Positions 23,552-32,902 of a stretch of DNA of 64,000 nucleotides are shown one piece after another (the stretch's first letter is position 1; every line of letters starts with the position of its first letter). A program made the position numbers and the translations under genes. The stretch comes from Geomonas edaphica (lineage in GTDB: Bacteria; Desulfobacterota; Desulfuromonadia; Geobacterales; Geobacteraceae), in assembly GCF_004917075.1 (NCBI RefSeq), contig NZ_SSYB01000005.1, positions 1-64,000 on the forward strand, given 5' to 3'. Below the pieces are notes generated by a model. It was not told the origin of the DNA. It ran no database searches and worked only from the letters and a program-made list of their open reading frames with translations.

Positions 23552-26500
23552 TTAGAACAAATCCAAACTCAACTGCTGATCCGACGCTTTCTTGTTCTTC
23601 CGGTCCGCGTTCCCTCTCCCGTCGGTGTTCGGTCCGCTGGCGGGGTCTTGCCCACCGTAGGGCTCTGACCCGGAGGCGGGTGAGGGCTGCGCTTCCGACT
23701 GATGCACCGTCTCCGGCAACAAAACGGCGGCCAGTTCGGTGATGAACTCCTTCGGCGGCCGATCGGCGAAGACGCCGTGTCCTGTACCGTCGACACCACG
23801 CAGGAAGAGGTAGAAGATACCGCCGAAATGGCGATCGTAGTCATAATCCGGGACGCGCAGCCGCAGGTAGTTGTCGAGCGCCACCGTGTAGAGGAGGTAC
23901 TGCAGCGGATAGAAGTTCTCCTCCATCTCACGCCTGAGCGCCGCCGGGCCGTAGTCCGAAGGAGCGTTGCCCAGGTGGTTCGACTTCCAGTCCACGATGT
24001 AGTAGCGCCCGCCATGCTCGAAGATGAGGTCGATGAAACCGAGCAGCATCCCCCGGACCGGCGCGAAGGAGAGCCGGGAGAACAGCCCGGCCATATCCAC
24101 CGGGAAGGCCGCCTCCGACCCCTGCGCGGCCATGAAACGCTCCGCTGCCTCTTTCAGCCGCTCCGAGGTGAGCGCCGCGAGGGGGAAGAAGAACTCGAGC
24201 TCGGTGAGACGCCGCTCCGGCCCTACCTCTGCCAGGGTGATTCCCTGTTCTCCAAGCGGAGCCGCAAGTACGTTCCCCACCATGTCGCACACGGCCTGCT
24301 TCCAGTCTGCAGAGAAGCCGTGCTTGTCCAACTCGTCCTCGACCAGTGGCGCGAGGCGCTCGGCCTTCTGCGTGAAGTCGAGTTCCTCGAAGATCTTGTG
24401 CAGGAAGATGCCCGCCTTCGCTCCCTTGGGGAAGGCGAAGATGCCGGCAGGCTCCACGTCGCGCACCGGGTTTTCCTCGCCAAGGCTTTCCTCGTCGTGG
24501 TCGGGAAGCTCGGCGGTGTGGGATGCGTGGTGCCGGCTGCTGGAAAGTGAGGTGAAGCTCGCCACGCGCCAGTCGCGGGAGATGGCGCCGGTGAACACCA
24601 TCGGTGCCAGTTCGGGCGCCTTCTCCTCGCTCGCCCGGTATCCCAGCAGGTCGGCGGGCGGCATGGTCAGCACCTCGATGTTGCCGGGGGACGAGGTTGC
24701 GAGCTCGGCCAAGCGCTTCTGGATTTCGTCGTCGCAGATAGCCATCTGCCCTTTGACCGCGCTCTGCCCCGGATGCAGCAGGTAATGCAGCGAACTGTCG
24801 CCGGCGTCCTTGAAGGCGCCCCATATGACGTAGGTGCGGTGCTTGCCTCTGGTTAGGGCGACGTAGAGCAGGCGCAGGCTCTCGGCGAGCGCTTCCTGTG
24901 CCGCCTTCGCCCGGCTTTGTTCCATCTCTGGCGAACCGATGTCGAGGACGACACGGCCGTTGCCGTCGTGAAAGAGCGCACCCTCGTCCTTGCTGCCGGG
25001 CTCGGCCCATGAGAACGGGAGAAAGACAATCGGGTACTCGAGCCCCTTGCTCTTGTGGATGGTGACGAGCTGTACCGCTTCCTCGTCCGTCTCCAGGCGT
25101 ACCTCGTACTCTTCTTTTTTGGGATCTTCGGTGATGCGGCCGGAGAGCCAGGTGACGACACCTTCCATCCCGAGGCGCTCCTTCACCTGGGCCTGGTGGA
25201 TCGTCTCGACCGCGTGCAGCACGTTGGTGAGGCGCCGCTCCCCCATCGGCCCGGCGAGCAGCCGCTCGCGCACCTTCCGCCGCTCCATGAACTGCAGCGC
25301 CATCGCCATGCAGCTCCCGGCGTTCCAGGTGTCGTGGTAGTCCCGGAACTCTTCCAGGATCTCTTCCCACTTGTCCTCGTCATCGATGAGCTCTGCGAGC
25401 TCGGTGCCGGTGACGCCGGCCAAGTCGGTCGCCAGCGCGCCGCGCAAAAGCGCCTCGTGTCCCGGCTGCGCCACGGCGCTCAAAAGCCTCAGCAGCTCGG
25501 CCGCCTCCTCGGATTCGAAAAGGTTTCCTGCGTTGCAGAGAACGCTCGGGATCCCCCTGCGGGTGAGTGCCTGCTGCATCAGTTTCGCCTGATGGTTCGC
25601 CCGCACCAGGACGGCGATGTCACGCGGCCGGACCGGCCGCCGCTCCCAGCGCTCCTCCTCGCCATCTTTTTTCAGCTCGTCGACGGTGAGCGTCCCAGCG
25701 TTTGCATCGCGCAGGAGTCGTGCGATCTCGGAGGCCACCGTCTCCGGGAGGAGCTCCCAGGCGTCTCCCTTGTTGATCGGTTTCCCCGGCTCGGTGCGGG
25801 GGGCGAACCAGAACTTGAGCGGTGCCTTGCGCTCGCCGTTCTCCTTCAGGATGCTGCTCTCCTTGGGCGCGGCTTTGACCTTGTTGAAACCGATTTTTTC
25901 GTGCAGAAAAGGGAGCTCGCGAGAGTCGAAGACCGCGTTCACCGCTTCGATGAGCGTCGCCTCGGAGCGGAAGTTCTGCAGCAGGGTGTGCCGCTTTTCC
26001 GTCGCCTCCGCCGCCCCCATGTAGGCGAAGATGTCGGCGCCGCGGAAGCTGTAGATGGCCTGTTTCGGGTCGCCGATCAGGAAGAAGGGGAGCTCGCAGT
26101 CCGCGGGATAGACGGCGTCAAAGATGGCGAACTGGACCGGGTCGGTGTCCTGGAATTCGTCGATCAGTGCGGCCTGGTAGCGCTCACGTATCAGCTTCGG
26201 GAGCGTGGAGCCGGTGCGGATCAGCGCGGCATGCAGGTCGGCTAAGAGGTCGTCGAAGGAACGGACGTTTTTCAGCCGCTTTCGCTTCGGGAGTTCGGCA
26301 CGCAGGTAGTCGAAGAAGTTGCGCTTGAGCGCGAGGAGCCACTCCGGGATCTCCTCGGTGGCGGCCGGTGCGGCGGGGACTACGGCGGCGTACGGGTCGC
26401 CGCTGACCCGCTTCACGAGTTTCAGCAGCGACTCCGGGGTCACCTTCGCCTGGTCGGCGGCGGCGATCCGCGCCACCGGGGCGCCGTAACAGTTGATGCG

Positions 26501-26968
26501 CCAGTAGTCTTGGGCGATCTCGCTTAAGATCTTTCCCTGGTCGGTGACGAGTTCGGTGTCGCAAAGCGACCCGCTCTCGAAGGGGTTGTCCTGCAGCATC
26601 CTCTGGCAGAAACCGTGAATGGTGAAGATGGCGGCCTCGTCGAAGCTGCGCACCGCACTCGCCAGAAGCCTTCTTACCCGCGCGTGATCCGCGGTACGTT
26701 CCATGATCCCGGCGATGAGGAAGTCGTCGCTCGCCCCGGTCTGGAAGCCTTCTTCCGCGTCCTTTAACTTCTTCCTGATGCGTTCCTTCAGCTCCTTCGT
26801 CGCGGCCTCGGTGAATGTCACTACAAGGATGCGCGACACGTCGAGCTCTTTCTCGATGACCAGGCGCAGGTAGACCCCGGCGATGGTGAAGGTCTTGCCG
26901 GTGCCGGCACTCGCCTCGATCAAGTTGCGCCCGGCAAGCGGGGTATGTAGGAGGTCGAAACGTTTCAT
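23552..26968 (-). CDS. recB: Exodeoxyribonuclease V beta subunit RecB
   Basis: The product is 1138 aa from ATG26968, which overlaps the recC stop (ATGA). UvrD-like helicase with Walker A ASAGTGKT (19-26), LVVTFTEAATKELKERIR, DEFQDTDPVQF, QLVTIHKSKGLEYPIVFLP and LYVALTRGK. The C-terminal nuclease domain has the DWKSNHLG motif (IVDWKSN). The last about 40 residues are a disordered Pro/Gly/Lys-rich tail. Together with RecC and RecD it resects double-strand ends and loads RecA. Confidence 0.94.
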   Translation of the reverse strand: MKRFDLLHTPLAGRNLIEASAGTGKTFTIAGVYLRLVIEKELDVSRILVVTFTEAATKELKERIRKKLKDAEEGFQTGASDDFLIAGIMERTADHARVRRLLASAVRSFDEAAIFTIHGFCQRMLQDNPFESGSLCDTELVTDQGKILSEIAQDYWRINCYGAPVARIAAADQAKVTPESLLKLVKRVSGDPYAAVVPAAPAATEEIPEWLLALKRNFFDYLRAELPKRKRLKNVRSFDDLLADLHAALIRTGSTLPKLIRERYQAALIDEFQDTDPVQFAIFDAVYPADCELPFFLIGDPKQAIYSFRGADIFAYMGAAEATEKRHTLLQNFRSEATLIEAVNAVFDSRELPFLHEKIGFNKVKAAPKESSILKENGERKAPLKFWFAPRTEPGKPINKGDAWELLPETVASEIARLLRDANAGTLTVDELKKDGEEERWERRPVRPRDIAVLVRANHQAKLMQQALTRRGIPSVLCNAGNLFESEEAAELLRLLSAVAQPGHEALLRGALATDLAGVTGTELAELIDDEDKWEEILEEFRDYHDTWNAGSCMAMALQFMERRKVRERLLAGPMGERRLTNVLHAVETIHQAQVKERLGMEGVVTWLSGRITEDPKKEEYEVRLETDEEAVQLVTIHKSKGLEYPIVFLPFSWAEPGSKDEGALFHDGNGRVVLDIGSPEMEQSRAKAAQEALAESLRLLYVALTRGKHRTYVIWGAFKDAGDSSLHYLLHPGQSAVKGQMAICDDEIQKRLAELATSSPGNIEVLTMPPADLLGYRASEEKAPELAPMVFTGAISRDWRVASFTSLSSSRHHASHTAELPDHDEESLGEENPVRDVEPAGIFAFPKGAKAGIFLHKIFEELDFTQKAERLAPLVEDELDKHGFSADWKQAVCDMVGNVLAAPLGEQGITLAEVGPERRLTELEFFFPLAALTSERLKEAAERFMAAQGSEAAFPVDMAGLFSRLSFAPVRGMLLGFIDLIFEHGGRYYIVDWKSNHLGNAPSDYGPAALRREMEENFYPLQYLLYTVALDNYLRLRVPDYDYDRHFGGIFYLFLRGVDGTGHGVFADRPPKEFITELAAVLLPETVHQSEAQPSPASGSEPYGGQDPASGPNTDGRGNADRKNKKASDQQLSLDLF

Positions 26969-29900
26969 TTTTTCTTCACGCTCTTCATCGCCTGGTGCTC
27001 CAGGATCGGCTCCCAAACCGCGAGGGCGAGGGCCTGGAACTCGTCGTCCAGCGGCGCGACTTCGCCAAAGCACCGGCGGCAGTACGGGTCCTTTCCTTCC
27101 CCCTTCTTGTAGTCGCTACCGCGCCAGACTCCCGCGGCGGCGGAAAGCGCCTTTCCCGCCTGCTTCGGATCGCGGCTCTTCTTGACGTACTCGAGCGAGG
27201 TCTCCGGGAAGAACTTGAGCGGCGCCCGCATGCCGGTTCGGTAAAGCTCGAGAAGCCGGTTCAACTCAGCCTCGCAACCCTCAATGGCCGGGGTGCGGAC
27301 GGTGCCGTTGGCGGCGACGAAGGTGCTCTCGAGGGGATACCCTTCGGCCTCGACGCAGTTAAGCACCAGGTGCTCGACCCACAGCCGGAGTCGGTCCTTC
27401 GCCTTCAGGTCGGTGTAGCGGTAGCGCACCATGGCGTCGCCGCGCAGCTCCTCGATGCGCCCCACGATGCGACCGGCGGGGAGGCTCAGATCTATGTCCA
27501 GCGGGGTGAGGGGCTCGCCTGCGCAAGCCTCGCGCACCTTTTCTGCGAACTCCGCCGCCGGTTCGCCGAGCTTCTGGTACAGCGCCGCACCGCACACCCC
27601 GGGGGGAAGGTCGCCGCGCGCGCACGCCACCGCGAAGGGGACCTCGAGTTCATCGCCGCGCAGCACGGCCGCGACGATCTCCTGTTCCAGCTGGTACTTT
27701 TCCAAAGAGCCAAGCGCGAACGGTTCCGTCTCTTCCAGCGGATCGTCCTTTTCCTCGATGCGGATGCCGAGCCTGCGCCGCAACAGCTCCTTTGCCGGGT
27801 TGCACAAAAAGTCGGTCAGCGCCTTGACTGTGACGGTCCCTTCCTCCTCCCATGGCTCCAGCGGACTTGCCAGGAAGGGGGGTGCGGGTACGGGAGGGGA
27901 GAGCTTGGCGACGGCGCCGGCGCAGTTTTGCTGCGAGTAGCTGAAGAACCCGTCGGCGCCGCTGAAGTACTTCGGGCTGAAGGGCTGCAGCGGGTGGTGC
28001 CGTACCTGCCCCGCCTTCTTCCCACCGGCGGTCACGAAGCAGCGCCCGAGGTAATCGAGGAGTTCGCTCACCAGCACGCAGGGGGGTAGCTCGGCGTTGT
28101 CCTTGATGCTCTGCCCGACGTAGCTTATGTGCAGCCGCTTGCGGGCGGAGAGGAGTGCCTCGAGGAACAGGTAGCGATCCTCGTCGCGCGGCGAGCGGTC
28201 GCCGGGGCGGCGCTCCTTGGTCATCAGGTCGAACCCCTGGGCCGGATTGCGCCGCGGGAATTGCCCCTCGTCCATTCCGATCAGGGCCACCACCGGGAAG
28301 GGAATGCTGCGCATCGGGAGCATAGCGCAGAAGGTGACGCCGCCGGTGAGAAAGCCGAGGCCGCGCTCGGAGCTCCCTAACTGCTCTCCCAGCCAGTAGC
28401 GCACCACCTCGATGCCGACCTCTTCCTCGAAACCGGCTTCGCTGCCGCACGTGCCTAGCTTCTTAACGATCTCGATCAGCGAAAGGAGTTCGCGCTCCCC
28501 GTCACGGTCCGGCAGGATGAAGTCGTCCAGGATCTGGCGCAGTACCGGGACCCACTGTGCCGGGGTCCGCAGTCGGGCGAGTCCTTTCGTTTCGGCGAAC
28601 AGCCTGTCGCAGAAGTTCATGAAGCGCCCGAGCACCAGCGCCGCGCCCCCTTCCATGTTGTCGAAGGGGAGGATCTCGTTGTAGAAGGAGCGGCCGTCGC
28701 CGCTCATGGCGTAGCCCAGGAGCAGTCGGTCGAGCCCCGCGGCCCACGAGTTCTCGTGGAAGGGGGGGACTCCCTGTTCGGCCCTCTGCGCCGCGTCGAT
28801 GCCCCACCTGATGTTCGCTTCCCTCAGCCAGTCGCGCACCGTCTCCAGTTCGTCCGCGGAGAGGTTGAAGCGCCGTGCCACCGGGGGGGACTCGAGGATG
28901 TCGAGCACCGTCGCGACACCGTAGCGCCCACCGCTCAGGGCGAGTATGGAGAGCAGCGCCTGCGCCGCCTCCCCCTCATTCTTTAGGCTTCGGTCCGCGA
29001 TGGAGTAGGGGATCCGTTCCGCACCCGGCTCGGGGTTGCCGAATACCGCGGAGATGTACGGTGCGTACGCCTCGATGTCCGGCGTCATCACCAGCACGTC
29101 GCGCGGGGAGAGGGACTGATCGGCGTCGAACATGGCCATCAGCGTGTCGTGGAGGACTTCCACCTCGCGCATCGGCGAGTGGCAGGAGTGCACCTCGATG
29201 GAGCGGTCGTTCGGCGCCACCTGGCGTACCCCCGCGTCGGCTCCGCGCAGCTCGACGATGTCCGCCTGCACCTCGTGCAAAAGCGAGCCCTGCGGCAGGG
29301 GAGGGAAGCTGTCTTCCCGCTCGTGTTCACCGCAGCCGTCGATGATTGCTTCGAAGAAGTCCCGCCCGAGCTTCCCCCAGGAGGCGAGGAGTGGGTTCCC
29401 GGTCTCGTACCACTGCTCCTCTCCGTCCCCCTCTTTCTCCAGCCGGGCCAGTTCCCGCTCCGACACGATCTCCCCCCAGTACTGGCGGCAGGGGTTCAAA
29501 AGGAACAGGTTCACTTCGGTGTGACGGGCGACGCGGGCCAGGATCTCGAGGTGGAAGGGGGGGAGCGACGGTATGCCGATCACGGAGATGCGGCGCTCTT
29601 CCGGGACGCTCCCGGCATCGAGCGCCTTTCTGAATTCCTCCAGCAAACGTGCGCGGTGCTTCTGTTCCACGCCGTCGGTGAGCGTGCGCCAAAGCTGTGC
29701 CTGCCAGTGTTCTTCCTTCCCTTTCTCCCATGCCGGTAGGAACTCGGGGCGGTAGATGGTGTAGCGGTCGAAGGTGTCGGCGATGCGCCCGGCGAGCTGC
29801 ATGCGCTTCAGCCCGTCCCGGTCATCGGCAAGATAACCCGCGATCTCCTCGAAGCCAGGCTTTCCCGCCGATTGCTGCAAAAGTCCCAGCACCCGCCATG

Positions 29901-30186
29901 TCATCACCTCCGGGGAGAAGAGGGAGGTCTCCTCCGGGCACCCCGGGAGCACCTTGGCGAAGAGCTGTTCCACGAACTTGTTGGGGAAGAGGAATTCGCC
30001 GTTTGCCCAGACCCCGATGCGGGCAGCGAGCTCCATGGAAAGCCAGCGCTGCATCCCTTTGCTCTGCACCACGATCAGCTCCTTCTCGAAAGGGGAGTAG
30101 TGGACGCGGCGCGGCGCGCGGACCACCTTTTCCAGGCGGTCCACCAGGCGTTCCATCTGGTTGCTGGTGTAGATGTTCAGAGGCAT
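26965..30186 (-). CDS. recC: Exodeoxyribonuclease V gamma subunit RecC
   Basis: The product is 1073 aa from ATG30186 (MPLNIYTSNQMERLVDRL), as expected for RecC. Recognisable features are ELIVVQSKGMQRWLSMELA and NGEFLFPNKFVEQLF near the N-terminus, DVLVMTPDIEAYAPYI, and IGMDEGQFPRRNPAQGFDL. It holds the complex together and recognises Chi. First gene of the operon. It overlaps recB by 4 nt, implying translational coupling. Confidence 0.93.
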   Translation of the reverse strand: MPLNIYTSNQMERLVDRLEKVVRAPRRVHYSPFEKELIVVQSKGMQRWLSMELAARIGVWANGEFLFPNKFVEQLFAKVLPGCPEETSLFSPEVMTWRVLGLLQQSAGKPGFEEIAGYLADDRDGLKRMQLAGRIADTFDRYTIYRPEFLPAWEKGKEEHWQAQLWRTLTDGVEQKHRARLLEEFRKALDAGSVPEERRISVIGIPSLPPFHLEILARVARHTEVNLFLLNPCRQYWGEIVSERELARLEKEGDGEEQWYETGNPLLASWGKLGRDFFEAIIDGCGEHEREDSFPPLPQGSLLHEVQADIVELRGADAGVRQVAPNDRSIEVHSCHSPMREVEVLHDTLMAMFDADQSLSPRDVLVMTPDIEAYAPYISAVFGNPEPGAERIPYSIADRSLKNEGEAAQALLSILALSGGRYGVATVLDILESPPVARRFNLSADELETVRDWLREANIRWGIDAAQRAEQGVPPFHENSWAAGLDRLLLGYAMSGDGRSFYNEILPFDNMEGGAALVLGRFMNFCDRLFAETKGLARLRTPAQWVPVLRQILDDFILPDRDGERELLSLIEIVKKLGTCGSEAGFEEEVGIEVVRYWLGEQLGSSERGLGFLTGGVTFCAMLPMRSIPFPVVALIGMDEGQFPRRNPAQGFDLMTKERRPGDRSPRDEDRYLFLEALLSARKRLHISYVGQSIKDNAELPPCVLVSELLDYLGRCFVTAGGKKAGQVRHHPLQPFSPKYFSGADGFFSYSQQNCAGAVAKLSPPVPAPPFLASPLEPWEEEGTVTVKALTDFLCNPAKELLRRRLGIRIEEKDDPLEETEPFALGSLEKYQLEQEIVAAVLRGDELEVPFAVACARGDLPPGVCGAALYQKLGEPAAEFAEKVREACAGEPLTPLDIDLSLPAGRIVGRIEELRGDAMVRYRYTDLKAKDRLRLWVEHLVLNCVEAEGYPLESTFVAANGTVRTPAIEGCEAELNRLLELYRTGMRAPLKFFPETSLEYVKKSRDPKQAGKALSAAAGVWRGSDYKKGEGKDPYCRRCFGEVAPLDDEFQALALAVWEPILEHQAMKSVKKK

Positions 30187-30436
30187 GGTCTTTCTCGTAT
30201 CGCGGTCTTGCGGGGAGCTTCCCGGCCATGCATCTGGCTCGGGGGCTGGCGGAAAGCGCAAAGATATCACATCCTCCCGCGGCTGTCTCGACCAAAAGCT
30301 TGGCCTCGCGGCTTTCCGTCAGCACCGTGTGTACTTGCATTGCGTGCGGCTTCGTATATATTTTGTCACTGTTTGTCTAATTAGATTTGTCTTATAGCTT
30401 TGCCGTCTGCTCGGGTGACAGACAAAGGAGCGATGC

Positions 30437-31471
30437 ATGAAGCTGATCAGTGAAGAGACCATTGCGCGCGCCTACTACCGAGTCAAGCCATTGATGTCGC
30501 GCCGGCTGCAGATCGTTCTGCGCAGAATCGTCGCCAAGTCCAAGCGCTACTTCTTCCGGTCAATATGGCCGATAGATCCCAAGGCCGGCACCACCCCGCC
30601 GGGGTTCGGTGGGTGGCCAGAGGGGAGGCGCTTCTCCGTCGTGCTGACCCATGATGTCGATACGGCGCGCGGCCTGACACGGTGCGAAAGTCTCATGAAG
30701 CTTGAGCAGGAACTCGGCTTTCGGTCCTCTTTCAACTTCGTTGCCCACGACTACGACCTTCCCGCTGCCCTGCGCCACAAGCTGGTTGCCAAAGGATTCG
30801 AGGTCGGCGTGCATGGGCTGGAGCACAACCGCAAGTTGTACGACTCGCCGGAGGTCTTTGCGGAACATGCCGTGCAGATCAACCGATATCTGAAGGAATG
30901 GGGAGCCGTGGGGTTCCGTTCCCCATGTGTCTACCACAACTTCGACTGGCTTCACGGTCTGGATATCCTCTATGAGGCCTCCGCCTTCGACACGGATCCT
31001 TTCGAACCGCAGTCCGACGGCCTGAGAACGATCTTTCCTGTGCACCACACCAAGGTTCCCGGGCGAGAATACGTGGTGCTCCCTTACACCCTGCCGCAGG
31101 ATTTCACCATGTTCATCCTGTTCCGCGAGAAGAACATTCGCATCTGGAAGGAGAAACTGCGCTGGATAGCCGAGCACGGAGGCATGGCGCTGCTGATCAC
31201 CCACCCTGATTACATGAACTTCGACGACAATCCCGGGTTCGAAGAGTATCCAAGCGATTTTTACCGCGAACTGCTGATGCACATCAAAACGGAATACGAG
31301 GGGCAGTACTGGCACCTGCTTCCTCATGAAATAGCCACTTTCTGGAATGAAAGCGTCGGTAAGATGTACACGGAAGCCGACGATGGCGCTCCCCCGGCGG
31401 GGAGACTGGATGGAAACGATGGCGATGCGAAGGGGGATTGCTCCGGTGCTGCGTTGGGAGAAACCCGATGA
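30437..31471 (+). CDS. Polysaccharide deacetylase (NodB-like) family protein
   Basis: The product is 344 aa from ATG30437 (AAAGGAG 6 nt upstream). The catalytic region starts FSVVLTHDVDTARG, where the HD pair corresponds to the metal-binding Asp/Asp-His of NodB enzymes. It continues with FNFVAHDYDLP, EVGVHGLEHNRKL (H-x3-H ligands) and GFRSPCVYHNFDW. The C-terminal 25 residues are low complexity. It probably acts on a cell-surface or exported polysaccharide. It overlaps the next gene by ATGA, so the two are coupled. Confidence 0.85.
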   Translation: MKLISEETIARAYYRVKPLMSRRLQIVLRRIVAKSKRYFFRSIWPIDPKAGTTPPGFGGWPEGRRFSVVLTHDVDTARGLTRCESLMKLEQELGFRSSFNFVAHDYDLPAALRHKLVAKGFEVGVHGLEHNRKLYDSPEVFAEHAVQINRYLKEWGAVGFRSPCVYHNFDWLHGLDILYEASAFDTDPFEPQSDGLRTIFPVHHTKVPGREYVVLPYTLPQDFTMFILFREKNIRIWKEKLRWIAEHGGMALLITHPDYMNFDDNPGFEEYPSDFYRELLMHIKTEYEGQYWHLLPHEIATFWNESVGKMYTEADDGAPPAGRLDGNDGDAKGDCSGAALGETR

Positions 31472-32517
31472 AGCTGAACCTCCTTCTGGCCATCAACGCC
31501 GCCTACATCGTCCTTATTGCCGCTCTCACCGTTCTCAACTGGCTCGGCCCGGACCGTTTTTGGATGGCGGCGCTGAACTTCTACCTCCCACAGCTGATCT
31601 GGACCTTGCCCGGCCTTCTGCTCACCCCGATTACCTTTCGTTATGCGCGTCCGTTGGCCTTGTTGCCGCTTGCTGGAATCCTCTGGGTGCTGGGGCCGGT
31701 CATGGGGTGGCACTGGTCGTGGCCGCCACGCAGCGCGGTGGCTTCCGGGCCGGTCCTGCGGGTGATGACCTGGAACATCAAGTACGGCAAGGGCGATCTG
31801 GCGCCGCTCGTCGATGAACTGCGGCGCAGCCGCCCGGACATAATGCTCTTCCAGGACGCGCAAAAGGTCGGGAAAGGACCTCTGACCGATTTCCTGGCGG
31901 GGTGGCAGGTAGTGAACCTCGGGCAGTACGTCGTTGCGAGCCGGTACCCCATCTCCGCCGTCCAACTGCATGAGCTCCCTTATCAGGAGGAGAAGGGGGA
32001 ATCATTCCTGCGCTGCAGTGTGAGCGTCAACTCCCGGAACATCTCCATCTACAACGTCCACTTCAAGACACCGAGATGGAGCCTGAAGGCCTTCCGAGAA
32101 GTGCAGTCAGGTGCCTGGTACCTGCCCCCGGCCATTGATTATTTCGAAGAGAATGTTATGACGAGGATCCTGCAGGCAGAACGTGTCGCCGAGTTCCTGG
32201 GGCAGGAGCGGGGCGATTGCATCGTTGCCGGCGACTTCAACTCTCCGGACCAGTCGCTCGTATGTGAGATCATCAGAAGCGCAGGGTTTGCCGACGCCTT
32301 CACGCAAAGCGGCAGGGGCTACGGCTACACCTATGGTCACAACGTTTTACAATACAGGGTGCCGTCGATCCGCGGATCATGGATGCGCATCGATCACATC
32401 ATGACGACTTCCGGTTTGAAGGCCCAGCGTTGCTGGGTCGGCACCCGGTATGCCTCCGACCACCGTCCAGTGACGGCCGACTTCGTCCTCACCAACCCGC
32501 GCAAGACGCTCCAGTAG
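31468..32517 (+). CDS. Membrane-anchored endonuclease/exonuclease/phosphatase family protein
   Basis: The product is 349 aa from ATG31468, overlapping the previous stop. Two to three N-terminal transmembrane helices (about residues 2-85) precede an EEP domain with the diagnostic MTWNIKYGKG, DIMLFQDAQ (the usual Glu of LQE is replaced by Asp), VAGDFNSPD, RIDHIM and SDHRPV. Proteins of this layout are often annotated as hydrolases or phosphodiesterases acting at the membrane. It pairs with the deacetylase gene, suggesting envelope work. Confidence 0.85.
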   Translation: MKLNLLLAINAAYIVLIAALTVLNWLGPDRFWMAALNFYLPQLIWTLPGLLLTPITFRYARPLALLPLAGILWVLGPVMGWHWSWPPRSAVASGPVLRVMTWNIKYGKGDLAPLVDELRRSRPDIMLFQDAQKVGKGPLTDFLAGWQVVNLGQYVVASRYPISAVQLHELPYQEEKGESFLRCSVSVNSRNISIYNVHFKTPRWSLKAFREVQSGAWYLPPAIDYFEENVMTRILQAERVAEFLGQERGDCIVAGDFNSPDQSLVCEIIRSAGFADAFTQSGRGYGYTYGHNVLQYRVPSIRGSWMRIDHIMTTSGLKAQRCWVGTRYASDHRPVTADFVLTNPRKTLQ

Positions 32518-32902
32518 TCCCGTCCTCGCTTCTCTGGATCTGCTCTGCCATCATCGGATTGAGCCACCACCTCCCGCGCTGGAGCGCAAGACCATCTACT
32601 TTTGCAAGAACCTGATCCTTGCCCTGCAGGGACGAATAATCACCCGCGCAGTGCCATTTCCCCATCGGAAAGCGCGCCGCGTACGTTTTGTAAGACATCG
32701 TTACTAATTGCACTTTCGCGCAGATAGTGATAGTTATGGACGTTCCGCCGTGCGATAGTCCGTGAAGACCCTGTGATGACCCCCACCGATCATAATCTCC
32801 ACACGTATCGTAGGTGACGTTTCAGTACCCACCCTTAGATACGCTACAAAGCAGCGGGGCCCGCTCAATTTATCCAGCAGGCCCGGATCGGAGTTTGGCA
32901 GC
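32518..32902. other. Intergenic stretch, no convincing gene
   Basis: Two short minus-strand frames (32489-32713 and 32734-32916) cover most of it and could be one decayed small gene. One contains MSYKTYAARFPMGKW and the other GGGHHRVFTDYRTAERP. Neither has a good ribosome binding site and the second overlaps the acetate-kinase start. The stretch should also hold the promoter of the 32903 gene; no clear box was found. Confidence 0.4.
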